Assembly: GCA_039545295.1 (NCBI GenBank)
Contig: BCIK01000023.1
Location: 1-64,000 of the forward strand
Reading direction: 5' to 3'
Length of the DNA: 64,000 nucleotides
Source: Udeniomyces pyricola
Taxonomy: Eukaryota > Basidiomycota > Tremellomycetes > Cystofilobasidiales > Mrakiaceae
Below are positions 10,124 to 22,105 of the stretch, piece after piece; position 1 is the first letter of the stretch, and each line of letters begins with the position of its first letter. Under the pieces are notes generated by a model. That model saw nothing but the letters and a program-made list of their open reading frames with translations, ran no database searches and was not told the DNA's origin. Both the position numbers and the translations under genes were made by a program.

Positions 10124-13100
10124 ATGAGCTTCAATCGACCTTACCACAGCTCGTCCTCCAACCTTCCCCCACTCAAACGCAAGCCGAATATCCCATCGGG
10201 CTCCGGCTCACTCGCTTCGCCTCGGCCCTCAGCCTCGCATTCGCGTGAACAATCGCCCGCTAGCAGCCACGGCCTCAGCGACTCGGATACCCCTCGTCGG
10301 GAGCCTTCTTCCTCGCGTGCCTCTGGTCCCATTCACGCCCATTCCCAGTCTTCCGCATCGTACTCGCGAGAGGCTTCGCCTGCCGTCATCTTCAAGGGGC
10401 GCGATCCTCACCACAATCACCATCACCATCACCCAAGGCAGCACTCTCCTTACCCACCGAGCCATGCCCCCTCGCGTCCTCATTCACGCGACCCGAGCCC
10501 GGCGGTAGGTTCCATCGGTCCAGGATCATCTGGTTTTCGTGAGAGGGAGCGCGATCGGGATCGGGATTACTACTCAAGCGGAGGGGAGCGCAGTGGAGGT
10601 GAGGGAGGGCCTCGATTTCGACCTGCAGAGTACGCGCCGAGGCTGCCATCAAGCATGGCGAGCAGTGCCCTTCACTCGCACTCTCATCCTCACTCGAGAG
10701 ATCACTCTCCTGCCAGGTCTATCGGAGCTCCCGGTGGAAGAGACAAGGAACCTCCTCGAGGACCGAGGAGTCATCTCGCGTCGGGCTCTGGAGGTCCCAG
10801 CCCGATCCCACTTTCGGTCCATGAACGTCATCACTCCCACCCGCCATCGTTTCCTTCGCACCCGAATCAGTCAGTTTCCCATGGGTCCCACCCTCCGTCA
10901 AGGCATCACTCCCCTCATCCGCTACCTCACGCACACCAGCCTCACCCACGGGATCATTCACCCGCGATCCACATCCCACACCCCCCGCCACCGCCGGTAT
11001 ATGCGGCTCCTTCTCGCGAGCCTCCGGTGACCTCTTCCCTGCCCCCACCTCCCAAGTTGCATGCATCTCTGCCAGCCAAGCCGGTCGACTGCCTTATCGT
11101 TCCTCCTCAACAGGCTTCCATGCCTCCGATCGCGCCCATGAAGCTTGACAAGGAGCCTCCTCGTCAACCACGCAACTTCGTTTCGCCTTCCGTCGCAGTC
11201 CCGGCTGTCGTCCCTTTGCAGTCAACCAGTAGCGGGGGTTACTTTGCGCCCAAATCACACCAGCAGCCCCCTTCGTCTCATTCTTCATACCCTTCGGCCT
11301 CGTCCCCTCATCCGCATCCTCCCCATGCCGGCACGCCCCCGTTCCAGCCACCCCCTCAGCTGCCGTACTACCCTCCCACTCATTCGGCTGGGCCCCCTCA
11401 GCATCCCTACCATTCTTCCCACTCGTCGTACCAAGGTTCGCAAGCTCCTCCTCATCCGCAGCACCAGCAGCCACCTCAGTCGGCACTTTACCCTTACCAT
11501 CCGCCGGGTCACTCGGGTCCTCCTCCTTCATCCAATCACGCGTCTTCTCACCCTCCACCTCCTTCCGCTTCTTCATCTCACCCTTCATCACTAACCCACT
11601 CGGGCTTCTCACAGCCTTCTTCTTCGAGTCTTCCCCTCAACCCGACTCTCAACTCCTATTTCGGTCCCATCACTAAACCTTCACCTGTCTTGACGACGAC
11701 ACCCGAAACATCCCCCAACATCCCGCTTGCCTCGCTCCCACCCCCTAAACGAGCCGCCAACGCTCCACGATCCCCCTCGCGCGATCGGCGCACGCCCAAG
11801 CGTGGGGAATCCACCCCGCGTCAACCGACGCGATCGCCCTTGCTTTCTCCGGCTTTCGGAACTTCGCCTCTTCCTTCTTCGACGGCAGGGTTACCTTCCT
11901 CTCCTCATCTGCCCCGCGTCAGTTCCTTTCCGTCGTCGAGTGAACTCACAGCCGCGTCATCAGCCCCTCAACCTCCTCCTCCGGTGGATCCGACGACGGA
12001 CGTTCCTCGACCCGTCCCAAAGATCAAGCTCAAGCTCAACCCGAGCATCAACCGGGCTCTCAACAAACCTCCCGTCGCAGCGCCGTCGAATCCGTTGGCT
12101 CTCTTCTCTTCTTCTTCTTCCTCCTCGTCTGCTGGCCTTGCCACTCACGCCAACTCCACCGCGTCCTCCAAACCTAACCCCCTTGCCCCTCTTCCGTCCA
12201 TCAAGAAGAAAAGCAAGTTCCTACCTACGTTCGACGGCAAGCCCAATGAGGGCCCTTCTTCTTCTTCGACGACCCTCTCGTCAAGCAAGTGGGACCCTAT
12301 CCCAGGCGAGAACGCCTTTGTCGCCCCCGAAGATGCTTTGCTCTCAGCTGGCTCATCGTCTCGACCCAAATTCCACTCCATCTCATCGACGACGGCGGCA
12401 AACTCTTCTCGATCGACTTCGCCTGCTCATTTACCTCCTTCATCTGTCGGCCCTGCCCCTTCTTCCTCTTCCCAATCGACGTCGCGTCCCCTTGCCTCCT
12501 CCTCCTCGACGTTCGCTGACTACAAAGCCAACTCGAAAGACAAGGTCAAGGCCAAGACTTCGACAGTACAGGGCTCGACGGACAAGTATAGGGACAAAGA
12601 GAAGGAGAAGGACCGGGAGAAGGAGAAGAAGAAACTGGGCAAGTCCAAGCATGTCGATCGGTCGGATGGCACGTCGGCGGTCGCTAAGCCCAAGGCGATG
12701 AGCTCGACGATGACAGGGTCGTCATCGTCGACTCATGGGACTGTGACGTCTTCGTCATTGACGGGATCGAATAAGCCAAAACCTAAGGGTGCTTTATCGG
12801 GAGGAGGAGGAGGAGGAGGAGCAGGTGGTGGTGCTGGAGGAGGTGGGAACTCAACCGGCAAACCTTCCAAACCGACTAAACCTTCACCTCACCGCCCATC
12901 CGCTTCCTCTTCTTCTACCACCACCAATAAACCGATTTACCCTAAAGATGACTCCGCGTCGACCAACACGACTTATGACGCCCATCACCTTCCCCTCTCG
13001 ACGACGGCGACGTCGACTTCGCTCAACCGCAACACGTTCAAGTTCTCGGTCGACGTCTCGACGGATTCTGATTCGTTAACGTCGTTGCCTTCGGAGTTTC

Positions 13101-16100
13101 AATCGTCTGATTCGGATTCATCTCATGGTCAACGGGGCGGTAATGAGGACGCGCCGCAAGGAGGGGTGAAGGAAGGGGAGATATTGTTGATTGATGGGTT
13201 ACTGGATGAGGATGATCCGTTCAACCAACCGCCCAAGGACCCGTTGGCGTTGGTTTACCGGGCCGTCGCGGCGAGGAAGAAGAGGGAGCGAAGACGGGGT
13301 GGGGAGGATGGCTCGAGTTCTGATGAGAGTGAATCAGATGAAGGTGCGATTCGAAGAGGGAGAAGAGGCCGAAGAGGGAGTGATTCAGATACCGACTCGA
13401 GTGGAGATGGGGATTCGAGTGAGGAAGATAGTGAGGAGGAAGATTCTGAGTCTGGGTTTGAAACGACCACGGATGAAGGCGGGAAGGATGGATCGGATGC
13501 CGATGATGAAGACGCGGAAATGCTGGCGGAGGAAGAGGAGATTTTGAGGAAGGAAGGAGATGATCGCGAGAGGCGTCAAAAAGCGAGACGCGAGAGAGGT
13601 TGGGAAGGCGTAAGGGATGGATGGGGCAGTGGAGATGAAGGAGAGGATTTTGAGGATGAGGAGGAGGAGGACGATGAGTTGTTGGAAGACGCATTGGCCT
13701 TTGGAGAAGATGAACGTGAAGGGGCGCTGGGCATGTTTGCATCGGCTCTTGGTTCGGCATCGACTGGAACCCACCATTCGTCATACCCGCATCGCGACTC
13801 TCATCACCATCCACGTGACCCTCATCACCACCACCATCATCATCACCGCCGCCCCGAAGTCAAAGTCCTCGAGTTTGATGAATCGGGTGCCAAAGTTCGG
13901 GGCGAATGGTCAGAGGACTCAAGCGACGAGGATGACGTATTTGGTCTCGGTGGAGGTTTCGACGATGGCGAGCTTTGGATCGACGACACTCTCGGCGGCG
14001 ATGGCAACAGTGGTGGCAACGGTGGTAGTGGCAGTCGAGGAGGCAATGGAAACAGCGGAGGAAGGCGGAATGGGATGCTGAGTGAGGAAGAAACGGCCGC
14101 CCTCGTCGGGGGACTCCTCGACATCCAAGAGATGGAACGCGACCGAAAAGTCGCGCTCGACATTGTCGGTGGAAATCCCTCGTCTGGTTCGGCGTCGCGT
14201 CAGGATTCGGTTGTCTCGTCCTCGGGTCTCGATGCGGATGATGGTGATGCTCTATCCCCACCCGTCATTGACGCTGACGGAAGCGTGGTCCCTCCTGGCC
14301 TCGGTGACTTGCTCTCGCTCGAAGTCGACACGCTCGACAACCTCGATCTCGACTACCGCGAAGGCGGCGGAGGCACGGCCGGCATGCTCATCGTCGAAGA
14401 CTGGGACGGTCGACTCATCTTTGGCAATGAAGGACTCGATGCGGGCGAGTTTGAATTTGCGACGGAGAGCGAGGGGGATAGTGACGGAAGAAAGGACGCG
14501 GATCGAATGGAGGATCTTTGGTTAGTCGTGGATTCTCTTCTTCTTCTTCATTTGTTCTTTTGTTCTTGTATATTTTGGAAATTTGCGTTGGCTGGGTTGT
14601 TCGATTTCGGCTTTGTCGTGTTTTGTCCCGCATGTGACTGACTCTTCCTGCTGTTTTCTTTCTCTGCCTGTTCTGGTTTTGCAACTATCAATCCACTAGG
14701 GACAATGATCATGACTGGGATTCCTCCTACTCGGCCGATCAAGAGTACGACGGTGACACGACAGACTCCTTGCCCGAGGAAGAAGAGGAAGAACCCCAAG
14801 AGGAGCTTCTCTACGCCCTCGATACTGGACTTCCGACCCTCTCCAACACGCTTCCGTCCGTCACGAAAGAAGCGCCCTCATCACCCGCTGGCTCGCATGC
14901 CCGATCTTCTCCACCCAACTTAAGCTCACATCATTCCAACCTCCATCATCGACATTTCCTGCACCTCCAACATCACCCGACTTTGGCTCAGCCCTCACCT
15001 CTTCGACTCCCGGCGCGAGGCCGTTCGTCGTTTACTTTGGATGGTCCAGCTGGTCGAGGTCGATTGGCGAGCCCGGGCTTGCCTCACCACTCCCACCGCT
15101 ATCATGCCTCGACTGACGAAGACGAGGAACCAGCTGTCATTGAACCCTCCCGACTCACCCTTCCCGCCACCTCGGGATCGCCCTCGACTGGCTCCAACGT
15201 ATCGCCTGGCGGACCTTCTCGCAAACCCGCGACCTCTGCAGGTTCCGCTAAAAAGGTTACACCCGCCAAGCCAGCCGCGTCCACTTCTTCAGCTCCTGCT
15301 GTGTTACCACCTCTTGCTAGCGTCGACCCCCAACCAGTCCCACCTGTGACCTCGATGTCTTCCACCGTCATTCGACTCCGTACCAAGCTCAACCCTGCTG
15401 TCTCGTCCACGAAAGACTCCGCTGCTCCGATGGCCTCCCGTTCGTCTGCATTGACGACCCACAAGACGCCCGAGCCTGATCCACCTGCCAAAAAACAACG
15501 GCGCCTGCCCATGATGGGCTCGTTCCTTCCTGATCTCGACGAGGAAGTCGTCGCGTCCCCTGGGATGGCCCTCGATGAAGGCGATGGAGAGAGTTTGCTC
15601 AGAGAGGAGAGGCGAAAGGGGGTGATTGTGATTGATCGGGATGGTCGAAGCGTTGAGCTTGGTGGGCCGAGGAGAGTCGGGGGTGAAGGTGGAAGCGGCG
15701 TAGGGACCGATGGAGGTGGGAGTAGTGAAGCGTTGGGAGGCGATGCTGCGAGCCCGGCGAGAGATGGGAGTCGCGAGAGAGGGAGAGGGAGAAGCAGTCG
15801 GGGCGGAAGTGTGGGATCAAGTCTCGGACTCAAGAGGAAGTCGTCGACATCAAGCCATGTACGTCGATGAGATCGCGAGGTCATTTGGACGTGATACGTG
15901 AATTTCTTCGTTGCTGACACTCAACTTGCTTTTTCTCTCGTTTCTCCTTTTTTTTTCTTTTTTTTCTCTCAGTCCCCCTTCATGCCAGCTTCAGCCTTTA
16001 AGAGATTGCGACACTCACTCATGCCGGGCCCTACTCACTTTTCAACGTCGTCTTCTGCGCCCATCGCTCCATCCCACCAAGGTTCTTCCTCTCGATCTTC

Positions 16101-17025
16101 TCGTTCGTCGTCGGCCGTTCCCTCGACGACCTCCTCGCGCTCTCGCTTAGCGAACGCCTCGTTCAGTCGAACGACCTCTCTCTCCTACCTTCCTTCGTAC
16201 TCTTCGCGTCATCACCTTCGGGATATGCAACAGCAGCAACAACAGAGAGATGACTCCCTCCCGCCAGCCAAGATCATTCCTCTCGAGCATCTTTTGGACC
16301 TGTCCTCTCACACCGGGACTGGTTCCGGAACTTCTCCTAACCCTACCGCTGCTTCGACTTCCACTACCGACACCTCTGCTACGACCATCAACAAATCTTC
16401 TTCTCAAGCTTCGACGACGACGACTAAGCAATCACTGGATGATCTCGCCAAGCTTTCACGATGGGACCGGATCCCGATTGGTACGTTCCGCGGTCGTTCG
16501 GCAGGGGAAGCCAAGCAGTTCGTCTCGTCTTCAGGTCACCATGTCAAACCGGACGATCATCACGGACGAGGAGCCGATGGCGCAAGGAACGGAGAAGGCG
16601 TCTTTAGGAAAGGAAAGAGACCTCTTGTCGTTTCTACAGGGAATTCAGCAGGTGGAGGTGGTGGTGGTGGTAGTGGGGCGAGTGGAAGTGGGAACGGTGG
16701 AGTCAGGAAACCTCCTATGGCGATCTCATCCTCGACAAGTGGGGGAGTCCCAACTATGCGAAGCATCAGTCGTAGCAGGAGTCAAAGTCGATTGGTCTCG
16801 CCCGGGTTCGTCTCATCGGAAGTCGGAAGAGATAGAACTCGACCGAGTCTTCAAGGACCTTCCTCTTCCTCTACTTCCTCTTCGTTTACCTCGACGATGG
16901 CCGCCCCTCTTGTTGGCGGTGGAGGTGATGATCGACTCGGGGAGGATGGCGAAGTTAAGGATCCCGTCGCTGTCAAGAGGGAGAAGAAGCGGAAGAGGAA
17001 GGAATCCATTGCGGAAGATGCTTGA
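10124..17025 (+). CDS. Very large, mostly disordered Ser/Pro/His-rich protein, presumably nuclear
   Basis: Three exons (10124..14520, 14700..15858, 15973..17025) give 2,202 residues, with consistent phases at both introns (GTTAGT/TAG and GTACGT/CAG). I do not recognise a catalytic domain. The first third is Pro/Ser/His-rich with repeated SHSREQSP-like blocks. Two short conserved-looking basic motifs occur: KIKLKLNPS (about residue 630) and VIRLRTKLNP later. A Lys-rich stretch (about 820-850) is followed by a strongly acidic Asp/Glu region (about 1030-1290) with an eight-His run, then by LDEDDPFN and DPLALVYRAV. The C-terminal exon contains a polyQ patch, the segment WDRIPIGTFRGRS and a final basic REKKRKRKES that looks like a nuclear localisation signal. 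The mix of acidic and basic low complexity suggests a chromatin or transcription regulator. A relation to fungal Ifh1/Crf1-type regulators is only a guess. The coding assignment is strong because the frame stays open for 4.4 kb. Confidence 0.7.
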
Positions 17026-18463
17026 GAGATGGGAATGTTGGCGTTGGTTGAGAGACTAGAGTGTTGGTCGATGGGGGGTGTACCTGTTTGTGTGTATCGT
17101 CCATGTGGGGGGATTGAGAATGAGAGAAGATAGGGAGGGAGGATGGGTGGGGAGGGGGGGGGGGGGTTAGCATATCTCACTTCTTTCGACATTCTTCATT
17201 CTTCTCTCGTTCTTCCTTCCCATCTTCTTCTTTCTGTCCTTGAGATTCATCTCGTCTTCTCTGTTCTTCCTTCCCCTTTCGTCATATCATCTTCCCTTGT
17301 CTCCCTTCCACAATCTTTCATTCCCCCCCCCCCCTCCTTTTTTTGTTTCTTTCTTTTCCGCATCGTTTCTAGCTTTTTTGTTTATGTCTTGTTTTTGGGT
17401 TTCATTGTGCTTCTCTACTTGGTTCCGTTTCCTTTCTTGTTTGTTTTTCTTTCCCAGCTTCATCTCTCATGATCAAGCGCCCCCACATAAAAAAAATCTC
17501 TACATTATCTACTTTGCTTTTTTCCTTTTCTCTCTCTGTCTTTTTTTTTTGTTTTCTTTCCTTTTTCTGTCCCTTTTCTTTCCCTCTCTATCCACCGCGT
17601 TTTCTTCTTTATTTGTTCACCATCATCATTTCCAAAAAAAACCTCATTGAATCACCCATCATCATCGATCACCATCTTGAACGTTCACATCTACCTTTTA
17701 CCTTCCACCACATCCGTTTTATGTTCCCTTTTACCTCCTCCCTTTCTTAGCTATATCATCTTCGACTTGACACCATCATCATCATCCTATCTTATTTCAT
17801 TTTTATGTTTCTTTTCTCATTCACACGTCGCCTTAAATCCATATCCGTCGATCGATCGATCGATCTATCTATCTATATTTTACCCTTAAGGCTGGACCAT
17901 ATGAAAAGGGAGAAGAAAAAAAAAAGGAAAAAGAAGGGAAAAAAAAAACACTTGAAGGCGAAGCAAATCGTAGCCTTTGATTGTGAAAGCGGACTGGGTG
18001 GGTAGGTGTATCTAGCTGGATCGAGGTACGTGGTGAGAAGGGTATGGCAAAGGGTATTATACAGATATGTATATTATGGAAGGGTAGAGGGAGGCAGGAG
18101 GGGTGACGCAGAGGACAGGAGAGGACGGGAGACAAAGTAGAAATTAAGGGAATATTATATATATGAAACATGAAAGTCACGTTCAGCGGGGGAACCTCCC
18201 GAACGAGATCAAGAAGGGCGGGGGGGGGGGAGAAGTTTATCGTGGAAGCTATAGGAGGACGCGAGGAAGGGAATGAATACAGAAGAGAAAGAAACAAGGC
18301 AAATTAAAACTTTTGGGTAAGGCAAGGATGACGATGACGACGGCGACAACAACGAGAAAACGAAAAAGAACAACAACAACGACAACAATAATAATAACAA
18401 TAACAATAACAATAACAAAAGAGAAAAGAAGAAGAAGAAGAAGAAGAATACATAGGAACGGAA
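17026..18463. other. Convergent 3' region rich in homopolymers
   Basis: Between the ends of two convergent genes. A G run (about 17153-17166) is followed by about 600 bases of strongly pyrimidine-rich DNA (17170-17780), including a C run near 17325-17335. There is a TCGA/TCTA tetranucleotide repeat (about 17848-17878) and an A run near 17940. No gene seen; long Phe/Leu/Ser-rich frames here follow from the CT bias. Confidence 0.5.
18370..18420. repeat. CAA/AAT/AAC trinucleotide and hexanucleotide repeat
   Basis: Imperfect AAC/AAT repeat just downstream of the stop codon of the serine-rich minus-strand gene, in its presumed 3' UTR. A GAA repeat follows at about 18427-18447. Confidence 0.8.
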
Positions 18464-20003
18464 TCAGTCGGACGTCGAGGAACGGGTGGTAAAGCCACCT
18501 GCTGACGATCGGCTCGGGATCCCTTGAACTTCGACCCGCGAGAGGACAGGGATGAGGCTGGTGGTGGCCCGGGTAAGTTTGGGTGACCTGGACGATCGGG
18601 TCTTTGATCGTTTGGTAGATCGGGCCTTGGTCTTGACAGGTTGAGGGGCCAGTAGTAATGATGATGGTGATGGTGAAGATGACGATGATGATGAAGATGA
18701 CAGCGGTGAAGAGAATTCAACCGGGACATAGTCAGAGATGATGATGATGGGAATAGATACAGCGACGTCATTGGAGGGTGTATCTTGGCTTTCGAGATCG
18801 AGCGAGTGAGCAGAGGTCCCAGACGATGGAGTAGGAGGCAGTTTTGTGGCGTCCACTAGGGTCGTTTCGAGCTCGGCAGAGGTAGTAGTAGTAGTCTCGA
18901 CTGACAAGAGAGGAGGCTCAGCACCGACCGACGGCGACGAGGAGATGACATCCGGATGAGTGATGGTAGGCTCGGACGGAACGGCGCAGAGAGATTCGTC
19001 TTGGTTATCGAGAGTGAAGTTGAGAGATGTGGATGATGATGAGGTGGAGGCGAGTCCGGTCTCGAACAGAGAAAGGGTCGGCGCGAAACTCGTCAAAGAA
19101 GAGGAAGAGGAGGATGCCATTGACCCAATATCCGAGGTGACAGTGGTAAAAACCGGAAACGGAACGGACGCCTCCTCCTCAGAATTGAGCTTGGGCTCCA
19201 GAGAATCGACAGAGTCGAAAGAAGTAGTTGATGATGAAGCCGAGGAGGTAACGATTCCATCCATGTCGACTTTAACCTCATCATCGGTTCGTTCGAAGAG
19301 TGAGAGAGTCGGTCCGATGCTGAGCGACGACATCGACGACGAAGGCGAGGATGGCCTGAGCGGGGCTAGGGGAGGCACGAAGTGAAGGGTGATGCGCGTG
19401 ATATTCTTGTTCCCAGTGGGCTTGACTCTGGCAGGAGGACGAGTCTGGACCGGCATCCCTGTGAGCTCAGCCCTGAGCTCTCGGAACGCCTGGCCGGGTT
19501 GGCTAGGAGGGGCTCGGCGGGGCATGGTCCCGTTGAGGGGCTTTCGAGGCTGAAGAGCTTGGGGTGCCGAGATCATGGGCACCTATACAAGCAGGAGAGG
19601 GCAAAAAAGTAAGCTTGTGGTATGATGAGGATAAGATGTGACTCGACGAGCAGAGGGGAGGGGAAGATTATAGAGGAGGCACGAGCATCGTCCACCCGCC
19701 GCGACCGGTCCGATAGAGGCAAACACTTACTTTGGCTTTGGCCTTGTTGTCTCGTCGAAAGAGAGACTTGATGCACGAGGCCCTCTTGGGCTGCTTGGCA
19801 GCTTTGGTAGAAACGACGTCGTCGCCTGAACTGGCGATGGGTTTGGCAGCCTTGGCCGCTCGTTGAGGGTGCAGCGCGGTGAGGACCTTGTGTGCGGCGA
19901 GGCGAAGGGGGCTCTTGACCTTGGGAGGGGTAACCTGGTCGTCGGAGACCTTGACGGAAGTCGTGGTGGTAGTGAGGTTCTTTTTAGCGAAGATGAAAGG
20001 CAT
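18464..20003 (-). CDS. Serine-rich hypothetical protein with duplicated PTLSLFE motif
   Basis: Two exons, 20003..19731 and 19582..18464, joined in phase 0 (GTAAGT donor, TAG acceptor), encode 463 residues. Function not recognised. The N-terminus is basic (FIFAKKNL, then several Lys/Arg clusters such as FRRDNKAKAK) and could bind nucleic acid or target a membrane or organelle. A segment near residues 105-125 (PRRAPPSQPG, FRELRAEL) precedes a long Ser/Thr/Glu-rich region with no predicted helix. The seven-residue motif PTLSLFE occurs twice, near 19300 and 19080 on the plus-strand scale, each time preceded by a Ser-rich stretch and followed by acidic or Thr residues. The C-terminus is again basic (KARSTKRSKTRSSR). 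The protein looks disordered, with short linear motifs. Confidence 0.6.
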
Positions 20004-22105
20004 GGTTAAGTAGTTTTGTTTGGTTGGTAAAGGGAGGTGGATGAGTGTAAAGTGGGAAGGGGTTATCAAGAGAGTGAGAGTGAGAGTGTAGTAGTCGGAA
20101 GGAAAGAGCGTGAAAGTATCCTGGCCTTTATGGCAACCAGAAAACGAGAGAAGAAGGGTGGCGAGCCCGACCAGTGATAAGCCTTTTGCTCAATATCTAG
20201 CCTCACAGGCAACATACAAACTCGAGAGTGGTCATTCTAGAGCCCAAAGACTATGCAGGATCTGCCAGTATATTCGAAAACGTTATCAAACAAGGTCCAG
20301 TGGGAAAAAATGCGCAAAAGGCTTATCAGTGACACGGCGCATCTCAATCTCGACCGAGAGGAACCCCCTGTCCTGTCCATCTGATGACTGGCCATCGCAA
20401 CGTCTGGTTACGTTTGAAGTTGAAGCTTGATATAACTGAATGTACGTCTGAGAATGGAGACTCTGTTGGCAAGAACTAGTCAGCTAGGCAACAGGCGGAG
20501 ACATCAAGCCATGTCAGCTACATCGGAGGTTGTCCATACTCGGCGGCACACGTTGTGCAAGGGAAGGCGCCGCCTGAAGATTAGCAACAAGTCAGTGAGG
20601 ACAACACGTTGAGCGAAGCAAATCGCAACCACATAGGTATATGACTGATCTTCTTTGCCCATCCTAAAAAGTAACAGCTCAGCGCCAAGACCCTGTATAA
20701 TGACATGGACGAGCAGCCTCCGCGCGGCGAGTGCGTCCTCATCCGAGGAATCTTTGCGACTTCGGAGGATTCAAAGTCCTCCTGTTGTTGGTCTCCTCGA
20801 TGTCTCCAGTTCCAACATTCTTCCACTACCGGGCTATGCATCCGGTCGGAGAAAAGCTTCCACAGGGGGGCCTGGAGATCCCGTAATCGTTCCTGGGAAG
20901 GTCGATCTGTTGTCCGTTTCGTTTCGTTGTTGACGCGACATTCCGATCAAGCGAACCCCTTATTCCCGCTCGACCTGCCCTGACCGCGCATGGAGAGTGG
21001 TCTGAGAAATAAGTAAATGAATGGTTTGGAGTCGAGACCGATCGATAACTGATAAGTAGATCAGACTGGCAAGAGTTCGATGAACAAGACAGGTTGGTGG
21101 GTCCCCCTCTCAATAATATGGTCTGTGAATGAGATCTGGTTTGATGGGCCGATCGAGAGACATAGCATGAGTCGAGAAAGTATGGATAATGATCGGCTAT
21201 GGTAAGGTATGGACGAAGAAGACCATCAGAGATACACTGTATTGTTGGTCTGCAAGGGGTATCGAGACGGATCGAAAAGACGTTAGCTAAGAGGGAGGGG
21301 GTGGAGGACGTCGGTGATTGTGCAATGTCCTTGTATCAAAGGGAATGATGGTGCGGTATGCGGAGAGAGAGAGGGAGACAGAGAGAGACGAGAGCAGCTT
21401 GAGCAAGGAACGGGTGAGTCAGTGAGCGAAGGGGGGAAAGGAATGGATGGTTGAGGAATGGCTGGAATGAGGCCTGCGTCAGCCATCTCCACGACCGATC
21501 GCGCATCGGCCATTTCTGCTACGTACGTATACTTTACGTCGCCCGGTCAGCCTCAACTTATCGCCACGCAATGCTGGTATATGGCGGCCGTCATGATCAA
21601 CATGGGACTTTGTAGCGATTTATTTGCGTCTACTTGCGGCAGTCCTCACAGACACTTCGTCTTGCTCATCTCTTGACCGGCCGGTGGACATAGCCTGGTC
21701 TCGGTCTCAGATCGATGTTTCACGTCAACCAGGTCACTGGTACTTATGCATCTTCAGTATAGCTGTCTGTGATTAAGAAGCTAGCGCCTAGTACTACTCG
21801 CCTCCGATCACCGGTCAGCTGTCGGCGCGGGACAGCCTAGTCATGACGTCCGCGTCGAACTATATTATGATTGAATGTGTCAATTAGCACCATTAACATC
21901 TACGACGATAGAACTAGCACTTAGCAATCATGCAGATCGTCATATGTCTTGGATACAAATTTCGTCGACAACTACAACGTTGTTAGCATGCTTGTAAATT
22001 AAACCAAAAGGGTCGTAAAGTTTCGTATCCTGCCCAGCGGCATACAAAGGCCCTTCCGGCCCGGTCCGCTCTCAACTCATTCATCCTTCAGTTCGTTCAA
22101 TCTCG
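20004..22105. other. Gene-poor 2.1 kb interval
   Basis: No convincing gene on either strand. The longest open frames are about 100 residues, without start context, splice logic or codon bias. A short (GA)n stretch is present near 21362-21375. The first part is the promoter side of the serine-rich gene; the last part is the 3' side of the 7TM gene. An RNA gene too weakly conserved to see by eye cannot be excluded. Confidence 0.5.

Noticed and set aside
10539..13814. Many arginine- or proline-rich frames inside the large gene on both strands
   Set aside because: Shadows of the Ser/Pro/Asp-rich coding frame. Only the frame from 10124 connects by phase to the later exons.
17143..17889. Long Phe/Ser/Leu-rich frames that look like membrane proteins
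   Set aside because: They are translations of an extended T/C-rich tract; three overlapping frames give the same composition, and there is no supporting start or splice structure.
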